Below, one piece after another: positions 21,616 through 32,569 of a stretch of DNA of 64,000 nt. This DNA is from Symbiodinium natans. Its lineage: Eukaryota > Sar > Dinophyceae > Suessiales > Symbiodiniaceae. Each line of letters starts with the position of its first letter. The first letter of the stretch is position 1. The stretch spans positions 922,542 to 986,541 of the forward strand of contig CAJNDS010002401.1 in the NCBI GenBank assembly GCA_905221605.1. Direction: 5' to 3'. The position numbers and the translations under genes were made by a program. The notes under the pieces were generated by a model. That model was not told the DNA's origin. It worked only from the letters and a program-made list of their open reading frames with translations, and did not search any database.

Positions 21616-24600
21616 CGCCTCCCGACAAGATGATACTGAACAGGAAAATGGAGTGGGTGAGCACAGGCACCGAGCGTAAGTCCGAGCGTAGGCCCATCAG
21701 GCCTGCGCAAATGCCGGCGAAAATTGTGCCCCCACTACTTCTCCGGCATGGGTCTGGGGGGCCTTAAAGGCTGCAACTCGATGGGCAAAAAGGACCGTCT
21801 CCTACGCAACAAGTCCTCGGGCAAAGCTGGCTCAAGGGGGCAAAGAGCCGCGGGTCCCCATCGCAGAAGCGGCTTTCGGAGACTCTGTCCATGGGCAACC
21901 TAGGTGGCCCAAGCCTGAAACCAAAAAAAGCAACCTTTTCCTTTCGGTTCATGTTTAGTAGGAGCCAACAATGTAGATAAAGCTCAAAGTGTAACACTGG
22001 ACGACTCTAGGCAGCTCAACCAGCGAGGCGCAGCCCCCTGCCTTCATGGTTGTGGCCGTAGCTTCGAGCTCGAAGCTCTGCGTCTGGGCGGCACCGTAGT
22101 AGCTCCGGATGGCCGAGGGGTAGAGGTCCCAGAAGGACTGCCAAGTTGCCGAATGGTTTGCAACATCTTCACAGGGACCTCTCAGGGAGTGACATGGCGG
22201 AAACCGACATCCCCCTTCCTTGATAGACATTCGGACCCTCTCTGGGGGCCCCCCTCATCCACCCCCCCCTCCCCTCCTGCACATAAACACCCTAGGGTCC
22301 CCTGTGAACTCCCCATCAGCTGGACGCTCTTCTGGAATCCACCGGTAGGCTCCTTTTCCTATTTTCCCTCCCAAAGCCTGTTCGAAACTTCACCACACAA
22401 TCCCAGAGGTGCCACTGCTTTGATGGCTTGCGCGCAGGGAATCATCTGAAAGGCCGCAAGACGCAGGTCTGACAACACAGCAACCCCCAAAACCGGCAAC
22501 CATCAGAGACCCACACTCGCACACTCGCGACCCAAGGCCGAAGCGAAAAAAAGACGCGGCTGAGGGCTAACAGTGAGAGCAAGAAAGGGAGAGGACAAAT
22601 GGGCTTTGTACAGCTATACACGTTCGTGTGCCTGCGTCGATCCGGTGCGGCACCTGGTCCCGACCTTGGCTGCAGGCAAGCTCTGCCCAAACACGTGATT
22701 GCGTGCGATCACGACAAAAATCAATGGAGTTGGCTCTCCGATGAAAACTGTCACCTTCCAAGCCTGGGAACATTTCTTCAAGCACCCTTGCGCCTGAACC
22801 TTGTACATCACATTGGCCTGTGGCTCGCCGCAGCCGCAAGTTACACCGCAAACCATCCGCAGGAGCTGCGACTCGCTGCTGTCGCAATGGGCGGCCATGT
22901 CTGCGCACGTGCTGTTGGTAGCCAAACCCAAGCCAACTGCAGTTGACCACCAGTATGGCCCATAGAGGCTGGCAACAGGCACTCCCTCACCCCGGAGGAA
23001 CCAGCTGTCCAGATCCACACATTCGATTAGCGCGGTTGCAGCTGTCTCTATCGTCTCCAAGCGCGTATTCTCAAAATCGCTCGTTGTGCCGTGAAACAAG
23101 ATATGCTGGGAATTCTGTGAGGCGAAGGCGTACTCATACACTGCAATTTCCAGGTGGCCCGACATCGACTCTGCAACATACGGCGCAGTGGGTCGTGCAA
23201 CAGCAATGCCATGATGCTCATTTATGGCAACTACAAAGTCCTGGTTTCCGCCGCAGTACTCACGCTTCACTACTTGCATGGTATCCATGAGCGGATCAAT
23301 GAGCTGGAACCACGTCCACAACATCAACGCCAAGAAGCACAGCACGAAGAAAAGGGACTCAATCTGGCTTCGCCATGCAGAGCTGCGAAATTGCAGAGGC
23401 TTGAGCTTCTTAATCTTCACCTGTATCTTCTTTGGCATGAAGGCCGCATATAAGATGGTGTCCAGCTCTAGCAGGCTCTTCAACGCCACGGCATGCAGCA
23501 GCAGGTCCTTGATGGATGTCGTGTTTGTAAGCCACTGAATGCCAGCCGCCAGCAGTAAGCCGGAGATCACCGCCTTCGACAGCCGTGCTGCGTAGAACAG
23601 CCAGAAACGCACCCTCGACAAGGAGCGTAGGCTACCATCCTCGAAATCGGTCGCAACCTGCAATGGCACCTGCCACAACCCCTCCAAAGAGGCGACAATT
23701 GCCCGGAACTCCCTGCACAGGTAGAGGCACCACCACAGAATGCAAAGCATGCAGAGCACGACCCCAGGAGATAAGCCATCTGGGCTGAACATGAAGGTTT
23801 CCAAGCCCAGGTATGCGTCCACCCCAGAAATCAAATCTGCGTGCTGCATTGACATGATGAGTGACTCATCGCCATTGCATACACGCGACACAAGGCTGGT
23901 GTCTGCAAGATCTAGGTGTCGGTAGTCGTGCGCTGTGTCCGCTCTCCACTTCTTTGCGATCTCAACTTGGTCTTGGAGGGGTGCCCCTAGGAAGCCTTTG
24001 GTCAGAAGCGACAGGCAGAAGGCGAGCTGCAAGAGAGGACTTGCACAGGAGACTGCACATCCGATGAAGGCGTCCAGCCATCCAGCCCCCGTGAAGCCCA
24101 GGACCAAGATCAGGTTCCAGGTGGACTCCGTGAACGCGATGGGTTCCAAAGTCTTGGCATCATGTTCAGGGAGCCCTACACCACTCCAAGTAAATCATAG
24201 CATGCTACGTGCACGTCACTTTCTAAAGATGCTTGTATACTGCTGTACGCTGGCTAGCGCCTTTGTTTCTAAACACAACACGGAGCATACTGGCAAGAGC
24301 ACCCAAGGAACCGCATCCTCCTCTGCCCAAGCTTTTCGTGGCTGCACTTCCAGCTTCGGCAAACCCCCTTCAGGGGCCACCGAATCTGGTTGGCACCCAG
24401 GTTCCATTGGAGGACTGGGGATGAGAACTGCACTGTCCTCAGCTCTCCTACAGACATCGAGCCGCTTAGGAAATATGTCATCTATCCAGAAAGAATGTCC
24501 AAAAGAAGCTTACTGAATCCGTTCTAGGCAGGTGTCTTTGAGAGTCCGAATCTCGGACTCCAAACGGTCCATCCTCGCATGGAACTCCTTGCGAAGCTTC

Positions 24601-24647
24601 ACTTCCAGCTCCCGGATGCTTTCTTCCCAGTCCCAGGCATCAGCCAT
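21616..24647 (-). CDS. Multi-exon polytopic membrane protein with Cys-rich segment
   Basis: Probable exon 1 starts at ATG 24647 (MADAWDWEESIRELEVKL, a charged coiled coil) and ends near 24511. The main exon, about 24190-22780, is open for over 450 codons. It shows an N-terminal hydrophobic stretch (LILVLGFTGAGWLDAFIG), further membrane segments (VVLCMLCILWWCLYLC, ISGLLLAAGIQWL, LFFVLCFLALMLWTW), then an extracellular-looking region ending in a cysteine cluster (CADMAAHC, MVCGVTCGC, QGCLKKC). Downstream exons are about 22190-22010 (PCEDVANHSATWQSFWDLYP) and about 21733-21616 (LTHSIFLFSIILSG, ending at a GTAAGT donor); the last may belong to a neighbouring gene. I know this Cys pattern from a large family of dinoflagellate membrane proteins of unknown function. 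Exact intron borders are uncertain. Confidence 0.7.
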
Positions 24648-24821
24648 GGCGAGAACGGTTCTATGCTGGTAGGCGAATCGTTTTGGATGCATATTTCTAA
24701 TGAAGTGTCCTCGTTGATGCAAAGATGTACGGTACTGTTGTTGGGCATTGCCCTTGTTCCTGTCGCGGGGCATGCTGGGAAGCTTCAGCCGAAGGTTTGC
24801 GCAAGAATCCCTTTGCACCAT

Positions 24822-25404
24822 GATGAATCCCGGAGCTACTGCCGGTTGATGATTCAGCTTGTTGATACGTCGCTGTACTAGTCATACAGTCGAAAACAAG
24901 TACGTGGCCTATACTTTCGGCGGCACGGCAGGGCGTGGTTGCGTGGTGGCACCGACTCTGGCACTCGGCAGTGGCAAGATGTGTCAACAGCAGCGAAGGT
25001 CTCTTTGCTTAGGTGAGACTTGGCTTTGCCCGGCTTAGATTAGCTCTTGGTTGGGCTGGTTCCCAAAAGGTGGAGTTTCGGTTTCTCCTACTTGCGGCGT
25101 GGCTCCCAAATCAAAGACTACTCTTTATGCATGATAACTGACTATCAGAATCCTAAAATCACTGGACAGATAATAATTCCATGATGAATTATTTACGATA
25201 ATCATCTTAGCAGTTAAGCGATAAAGATGAACAAATCATTTCATTCTTCAATAGCAAGTCGAGAATAACTATATGTGAATCTAATTTTCAATCCTGTTCT
25301 GCCAGCGCCTGTCTTAGAGTCTAAGGTCTTCGAAAAAAAAACCGCGGCCCTTTGCCCTTCCATTCAAGTTGTCACCAACCTTTGTTGGACACCCCAGCAG
25401 ATGA
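24822..25404. other. Intergenic stretch, no gene seen
   Basis: AT-rich at 25110-25280. Probably the upstream region of the membrane protein gene. Nothing recognisable. Confidence 0.4.
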
Positions 25405-26505
25405 TCACCATCTGTCTCCAGGATCTCCAAATAAGGAGGGTCGTCGAGTGGGTTCGGATTCAACTCTCAAGGGAAGGAGCGGCGGCCGCTGGACTTTCCC
25501 GGTCGGCCTTTGGGGCCTAGGCTTGGTTCCATGACGAGGCTTGAAGACGATGGTCAGGCGCCAGTCGTGTGCAGACAAGTCGGGCCCCTCCACCCACGGC
25601 AATTCTCCAAGATTCAGCCACATGTTGCTGTCTAAGCCGTCTCTGACACGGTATGGGCTTGGCTTGTACAACACCGCCAGCTTCCTTGCTTCCGATAATC
25701 CGATATGAGAATACCCCACGATGCCGACTGCCATCCCGACGATGCTGCATTTCCCGCCAGATAAAGAAAGGACCCTGTCCGCGACGAGCTCTGTTCTATG
25801 ATTATTTCGGGGAAATTGGTCGCCGTTCTCTTGTAGCTGCTTCAACCAAACAGCTTGCAATGTTCGTGGCCACGAAAGGTTGGTGCCGTCTCGTCCGATG
25901 ATGCTCGTGCTGTTCGGTGAAAAGAAATAGCCAAGCTTTGAAAGGAGGGGATCTTGGAACTCACAACCGGCCGGGGTCACGCCAAGCAGGAAACTGTCAC
26001 GAGTTTCCCAACGCCCATGGCAACAAACTCCAAGCAGCATGTGGGTGTCTGCGAGCTGCAAAAACTCCACTCCTGTATCCGAGGCAGCCTGGGCAACAAC
26101 AGGCGCGCGGCGCCAAGGGGGGCGGCAAACTGAGAAAGGTGCTTCTCGAGCGCGCGCTCGTCACAAACAGCGACGGCAGCTCGCTGCCAGCCACGCAGGT
26201 GGCCGTCCCCGTGCGGAGGGTGAGGTGCGGCAGGCGCAGCCTCAGCTTTCCAGTCGACAAAAAAGACATCGCGAGACCCAGTAGGTGCACCGCACCGGAC
26301 CCAGGCCCTCTAACCCGAGCGGTAACTGCGCCGTGGCAAGGGCATCAGCTGGTAGCTCGGGCGCTTCCAGCAAGGCGCGAAGTTTCGGGTCTGGCCCCAA
26401 GCCCAGTAGGCACAGCTTGCCGGCCATTTGATACCCCATCCGTGCGTGAACATTGTCAGGCTGACAAAAATCTGCCACAAACGCTTGTGACAGGTCCATA
26501 AGATT
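25405..26505 (-). CDS. Unknown protein, two open segments
   Basis: Segment 26499-26242 (DLSQAFVADFCQPDNVHA, LGLGPDPKLRALLEAPEL) and segment about 26097-25405 (FLQLADTHMLLGVCCHG, ELVADRVLSLSGGKCSIVG, WLNLGELPWVEGPDLS) are in different frames and probably joined by an intron; a CCCAG acceptor sits at about 26098. Both read as genuine protein. The 3' part overlaps the start of the retroelement block, so the gene may be interrupted or may be an element-encoded protein. No family recognised. Confidence 0.45.
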
Positions 26506-26599
26506 CCATAAGGCATTCTATTGACCCTTGTAAGCGGAACCCTGCTTCTGGAGGTGGAGCTTTTGGAACGGGCATCCTCTCGTACATGGGGTCGCTGAC

Positions 26600-27100
26600 C
26601 CTTGACTCCGCGTTCCAGGTTATGGGGCGATCATGTTCACGGGAATAATCGGCGCAGTGCCGAGGAAGCATACGGAGGAGGTTGGCGCGCTCCCCCCGGT
26701 CTTGCCGCATTCGGTGTCCCATTCGGTACCCGGGGGTTTGTCGATGCCCACTTGCGTGATGTCCTGGCGCCCGGACCCTGCCACTCGATGACCAAGCGAG
26801 GGCATGCGGCAAGCCATGACGCTGCAGTCCTCGGCCAACGAAAACTCGCGCAGCATGCGGACCAGCTTGCGAGAGCAGCAGGGCAGCGGCATAGGCGGCA
26901 TCACGCAGAGCAACGGCTCGCAGCGAGTCGGCCCAGGAGGCCCAATAGGCCGCCGGCACGTGCCTGGCGGCACTCCGCAAACCCAAGTCACCATGCCGCA
27001 AAGCAAGCTGTGCGCGGGCCTGTGCGGTCACCGGCAAGGCGCCGCTCTTTCGCGCGCTCCTTTTTTTCTTTTTCTGGTTTTTCTTTTCTCGCACACTTTT
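26600..27100 (-). pseudogene. Reverse transcriptase C-terminal fragment (copy B)
   Basis: Minus-strand frame with QLALRHGDLGLRSAARHVP and AYWASWADSLRAV, the landmark downstream of the polymerase domain in this dinoflagellate RT family. It is followed directly by ALLLSQAGPHAARV, which in other copies lies about 100 residues further on, so there is an internal deletion. A T-rich tract at 27058-27100 precedes it in sense orientation as poly-A-like sequence. Confidence 0.75.
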
Positions 27101-27494
27101 TCCACCTGTCGGAGCGCGGTCCCTGTGCAAGCTACGCTCAGCCACGCGCCGGAAGTCGGCTCGGGGCGGCGACTTCAAGCCAACGCTCTCTCATGGCAAG
27201 GGTATGTGACAAAATGAGAGAGCCTGCTCCTACTTCTGAGGGAGGCCTAGGGAAACAAAACACCCTGAACAACACGCACCTACTTCTGAGGGCGGCGCCA
27301 GCGGATCAAAATCCTAAATGTGGCAGATGAGAGGCCCCGACACCATGGGCTGTCCCAGCGTCCTAGAAACAGCCGAACGCGACAGATGAGCCGTAGCCCA
27401 GAAGCCCGCCACTCCAGCCACAGCTCCCGGCGTCCCGCAAAGACTGGACCAAGCTGCCCGCTCACCCTGTACAGGCCGTAGGCTCAAGAACTAC

Positions 27495-30400
27495 TCACTC
27501 ACTCGTGGGGCGCATGGCTGAGGCGAGCAGATCCCGACAACCGGGCCAGTAAGAACAACGAGGTACGGCAGGAATGGCATCAGCAATGGGGGAGGACGGG
27601 GAGCGAGGCAGTGTCCGAGGGCAGCCGCCGGAAAACAGCCCGTGCGTTCTCGCGCTGCAAAGTGATGCTGAGAAGCTGAAGGAGTTGGTCCTGTTCCTGT
27701 CCGGGGGTAAGCCCAGCCCGGCCTGCGAGCAGGGCCTAGAGGGTCTTCCACACTTTGACAGCCTCGGCGCCCCATCCGCCCCCACAAGCTTCGGCAACAA
27801 GCTGAGCACGGCACTGGGCGGCGGTGGCCTGGTATTGGCGCTTACGATCTTCATAAGCCGTAACCGCGCTGGCCCCATCAACAGCAGAGGCAGCAAGGAC
27901 GGAGGCGCGGAGTCCGCCAGTGATGGCAAGGTCAAAGGCCGCCGGGCCATGCAGGCCCCAGATAGGCACATAGACATCTGCAGGGCGCCTAGCGCTAGCC
28001 TGAAGCCAACGACCCTCTTCGAGCACCTCATGCAAAGCCGGGGCTCCGGCAGCAGAGGCGACGGACTCGAGGGGAGCTCAAGGAGGGAGGCGGCAAACGC
28101 CCGCTGCGCTGCAACGGCGATGAGGCCACTCCAGCGGGCGACGTACGCGGCGGCTGCGGAGGAGCGCACGGTGGCATGGACGCTGGCAGAGCGCGCACGG
28201 GCAAGGAGCCGCAGGAAAGTGACGGCTTCGGTCCCCCATCGGCCCCCGACCTCCAGGCCGAACACTACCAAGCGGCAACGGCGGGCGCGCTGCAGTTCAG
28301 GGTAGGTGTCCCGCCGTTTCCGCTGCGTCGCAGCGCGGATGGCCGTGGCCGGGCGGGAGTCAGCCCCTGGCCGCGCCTTTCCGGCCCGAGTGAGCGGGGA
28401 CACGAGCGTGGTGTCAACGGCTAGCTGGGCCCCGTGCCACAATGTCAAGCCGCTGCAGACGATCTCAATGCGGCGGGCGCGGTGGACCGGCGTCAGTAGG
28501 TTCATGTCAGCCAACCGCACGTTGCGCGCCACGCGTGCCCGGCCTCTTGGCAGACGCGGGCAACGGCCCGCTCGAGGGGCAGTGTCCGAGATGCAAGGGC
28601 TCCGGACGTTGCGCACGCCGCGCGGTGGTCCCCAAGGGCGTCGAGCTGCCCGCGGCAGGAGCAGGCATGCGGGGCCAGGGGCAGTGGGAGTCGCAAGCGC
28701 CGCAACAAGAGTACCCGAAACTCAGCACTGGGGATGGTCACCCCTTCGTGCGTAGGCCGGACGGTGAGGGCACGGGCAGCATGCGGGCCGGCCTGCGGCA
28801 GCAGCAGCGCTCTGGATGCGGGAGACAAGGTGGCGAAATGCATCCGGAAGGCGCGCTGAGCGCAGGCATGGGCAGCATGACGCTGCCAACCGCGCAGGCA
28901 GTCGCCAGGTTGGTCGGGGGGTCCATCAAACTCAACGGGGGCGGACTGTGCGACATTTCAGGCTGGAACGTCGCAGCCCTGGGCGCGAAGGAAGTCAGCA
29001 GCATGCGTTGCCGCGACGACACTACTGGAGCCAGCAGCGCCAGGATGGGCAAGCGCCTGGACAAGGTTGTCGGCTACGAGTGGTGACCGCGCTCGCACAG
29101 CTGGCAGGGAGTCGACCCAAGATGCCCAGTAGGCGGCATGACGATCGACAACGGCGGAGCGGAGCCCCAGTCCCCCATGCCGCAGGGCAAGCTGTGACGC
29201 ACTAAGCGTCTCTTCGAGCAGCGGCTGATCGGCCTGGTCCAGGAGCGCGGCGAGGCACGCTGCTATGCCGCCATCATGGTCGGTGGCATATTGGGGGGTG
29301 AGCGCTGGGGCACATTGCGTAAGGGGTATTTCGCCCGCGGTACGGCACAATAGTGCAAGAGCAGCCATGCCGCCTGCAGGTCCGGAACAGTGGGGATGCT
29401 GCGCAGCAATGCGCTGGACGAATGCATCTGTGCCAAGGGAGTGCCGAGGACGATGAGGCCTTGGCGGTCACGCGGCAGGGACCAATCACCGACCCACGCA
29501 GGCTCCCCGCCCGCCCCTTGCAAGTGAGAGATGCCGGGTGGTTCTTCGCCTGCGGCGTTCCAAATGCGGGTCTTGCCCCTGTTGAGCTCGATCCCGGCAT
29601 GGGCCCGCAACTCTTCCATCTCTTCCTCGAAGGCATCCAGCAAAGCGCGAATCCGCTCAGGCGCGGCGACAACATAGATGTCGTCGAGGAAGGCGAAAAG
29701 GGCCTCGCCCTCCTGCAAGCGCCGCTGGACTGCAGCAAGGGCAGGGTGCTGCGCGAGGGCGTAAAGAGCAGGCATCAGGGGGTCGCCCTGCTCTCCACCC
29801 TCGCATTGCCGCACATCGTGGCAAACGCCAGCACCACCTTGCTATCGGACCCATAAAACTGGCGCACGTAGGGGAGTAGGGAGTGGAGGCTTTCTCTGGA
29901 CCTAGGGGCGGCTAGCATCGACTGCCTGGATACATGATCAAATGCTCCAATTGCGTCGATGGAGAGCACTGTTGCCCGCGGGTCGACTTCAGAGGCAAAG
30001 CGCAGCACCCGGACAAGGGCCTCAGAGCCCGCGGGTGCTCAAGCCATATTGGAAGGGCAAGCAAGCATTCTGGAGCTGGGAAGAGTACAGCTGCGCCAGC
30101 GTGCGGCCGACAAGCCGGCGCAGCACGTCCCCAACGACGAGCGCGCGCACACGACCGTTAGGTTTGCGGAGCGCGACAATACGCCCGACCCGGATGGCAG
30201 CAAGGATGGGCCAAGGGACCTCCGCGCGCGCGCGAGCCTTTCAGCGGCTTGATGCAGGAGCGTACAGCCCCCCTCATGGTCAAGTAGGATGCGCAGGTGC
30301 TCATTGGTGGCTCCAGATGGGCCTGCAGCGGAGCCCCGGCGGGCATGCCGGAGAGACGCGAGGAAGGAATGCAGCGGCTCGCGCAGCGTCTCGGGGGTGC

Positions 30401-32300
30401 CGGGCAAGGGCACGCCCAGCAGCGGACAGCTCGCCCAAGTGAACGAGCGCTGATGCGCGGGCTGCACGAGCCTCCTCGTCAGCACGGCCAGCGCGGGCAG
30501 CATCGGGCGCAGGCACACGCAAGGCCGCATCAGCAGCAGCGAGGAGGGATGGCCAAGCCCCACTGCGGAAAAGCGCGCATCGTTGTTCGAGTTCGGCAGG
30601 GGGGACGCGGCTCTGGCCAGCGGCACGATGGAGCAGCATGCGGGCGGCCAAGTAGAAGAGCTTCCAGCCTCGGAGTTCGCAGGCAGGCGTGGAAGTGTCA
30701 GCGACAAGCTGAAGACCTGCTCGGTAGGCCGTGCGCAGCGTGCCGCAGACTTGGGTCGGGACACTTTGGAGCGTCAAGACGCGCCTGCGCAGGGTGGCCT
30801 CGAGGTCGACGTCATCCAAACTTTCAAGCCCTACTCGAAATGCTGCTTCGGCGGACAGGACACGACGTTCAGGCGCAAGGGGCGGTGGTAGGAGCAGAGG
30901 GCTTGGCTGGAAGCGGGGGGGCATCGTCTTGGACTGCAGCCGGGATGGACGGGGGAGGGGCGTGCTCGCGGCCAGGCCGTCCCCGCCCCCGTCCCCGCCC
31001 ACCGCGCCGGCCACGCCCGCGCGCGCGGCGTTCCGACTCCACTACGGACGCTGCAGCAAGCGCGACAAAGTCATCCGTCTCCGGGGCAGCGACATGCGAG
31101 GCGCCGCGGCCAACAACCTGGCCTCCGTGTGGTGGGCAGCTTGGGAAAGCCGCAGGCGGCTCCGTAGGCTCAGCGCCAGCGTGGTCCCGGGTGTCGACGC
31201 GAGCGGGCGTAGCACCGGCAGCTTGGGCAGCGCCAGCGGCGTCAAGGCCCAGCGAATCAAAGGTGGGTGCTGGCAGTGGCCGTCGCAAGTCGTCAATAAG
31301 CCTTTCGAGGGCGCCAACTGCGGCTGGGCCCAGAAGCAGCGTCAGCAGGGCCTCCTGCAAAGGCGCCGCGAGGTAATGACCCTCATGCTGAACCGCAATC
31401 GCAGGGAGCAACTCAGCAAGGGACGTGATGCAGGCCTGCCGAGGGCCAACCCGCTCCCGAAAGCGGTGGAGCGAGGGAAACAACTGCACGGACGAGGCGA
31501 AAGCGCGTTCCACATGCCCGACAGCATTGGCGAGCTCCTGCACGGGCAGGAAAGGCCGTGCGAGCAGGGCAGCTACCGTATGGGGCCACCAGGTGCCGAT
31601 CACAGGATGCGCATGCCACACACGGCGGGCCACTGGGGAGAGCATGCCGGCAGCATCCAGCAAGAGCGGCACGTAGAAGGAAGAATTCGTGCCCTCAAGG
31701 AATGGGAGCACAGGTGGCTCAGCTGTCGCAAAATCGGCCTGCCCTGGCGGGCGGTTGGCAGCGGGCCTGCCTGGTATGCTTTCGGGTGCGTCGGCCGGCC
31801 TTTTTTCAGGCACAAGCGTAAGCGGCCGCCACGAAAGAGCGAACGGGCATTGCCAGCACGCCCACCGCTCGGACGCGAGATCGACTCTTGCCACTGACTG
31901 TGCCATGACGCGATTCCTCGATCGTGCCTACGAGGCACTGGGGACCAGTGCATGCGTGCATCAGGAAGCTCGACAAAGCCTATGGCAGGCCCTGCCAAGC
32001 GTCGGCAACACACCGCGCGAATGTGTAGGGGCTCGGGGGGCTCTGTCGCATCGGCGGAGGAGAAGGTCCTGACCGCGTAGTCGCGGACGACCGCATGTGC
32101 AGTGCTGTTCGCATCGGTCTCAATGGGGTTGAGGTCAACTCCAAGCTCGAGGCATCGTGCTCGCAAGCCCGGCTCACGGGGGAGGTGGTCGATCGCAGCA
32201 CGGCAGTTGGGACAACGGCCGCGCAGGCGTGCGCAGCGCATCAAACCAGAGAGATGGGTGTACGCGTCGCAACACAGGAAAGTAACGTCCTCGACCGTCT
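27495..32300 (-). pseudogene. Non-LTR-type reverse transcriptase element (copy A), frameshifted
   Basis: The longest copy of the RT family, running right to left across several frames. In order: a zinc-finger-like start near 32290-32180 (GRCPNCRA); a proline/arginine-rich region (31906-30869); RGWKLFYLAARMLLHR and ELSAAGRAL (31014-30301); GPSGATNEHLRILLDHEGG (about 30350-30240), the RT fingers; SIDAIGAFDHVSR (30008-29775), RT motif A with its aspartate; GGEQGDPLMPALYAL and FLDDIYVV (29814-29263), motifs B and C with both aspartates; LALRHGGLGLRSAV (29368-28958); QAGPHAARALTV (28843-28502); and the conserved end TLVSPLTRAGKARPGAD and SGLIAVAAQRAFAASLLELP (28616-27495). Core motifs are intact but the reading frame shifts several times, so the copy is dead. 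No endonuclease domain was recognised. Confidence 0.85.
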
Positions 32301-32372
32301 GACCCGTTCTTTGCGTCCGCAGCAGTCGGTGGTCGAGTCTACAGGTCCCCTACGGGGGCCCGGGGCAGAGAC

Positions 32373-32560
32373 CTAGGCCCGGCTGGGCAGACGGCTCGCT
32401 GCTGGGGCCTCGCTCCAGTGAGCGTCAGTCAGGAGCTCGCGCAAGGCTGGGGGTAGGCCAGCAGCACAGGGCTCAGACGGGACGGGGAGCTCGAGGAAGG
32501 TAGCCGCAAGCGCGCTCTGCGCAGCGACGGAGATGATGCCACCCACCGGAGGACCCACGC
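32373..32560 (-). pseudogene. Reverse transcriptase 3' end fragment
   Basis: Minus-strand peptide GGIISVAAQSALAATFLELP matches the C-terminal landmark of copy A (SGLIAVAAQRAFAASLLELP). It abuts the plus-strand copy C, so two copies lie tail against head in opposite orientation. Confidence 0.75.
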
Positions 32561-32569
32561 AGCCGGGGC

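Noticed and set aside
27574-28305. A 243-codon plus-strand ORF
   Set aside because: Antisense shadow of the conserved C-terminal part of RT copy A.
30731-31897. A 388-codon plus-strand ORF
   Set aside because: It is antisense to RT copy A. The GC-rich sequence keeps several frames open; the conserved family motifs are on the minus strand.
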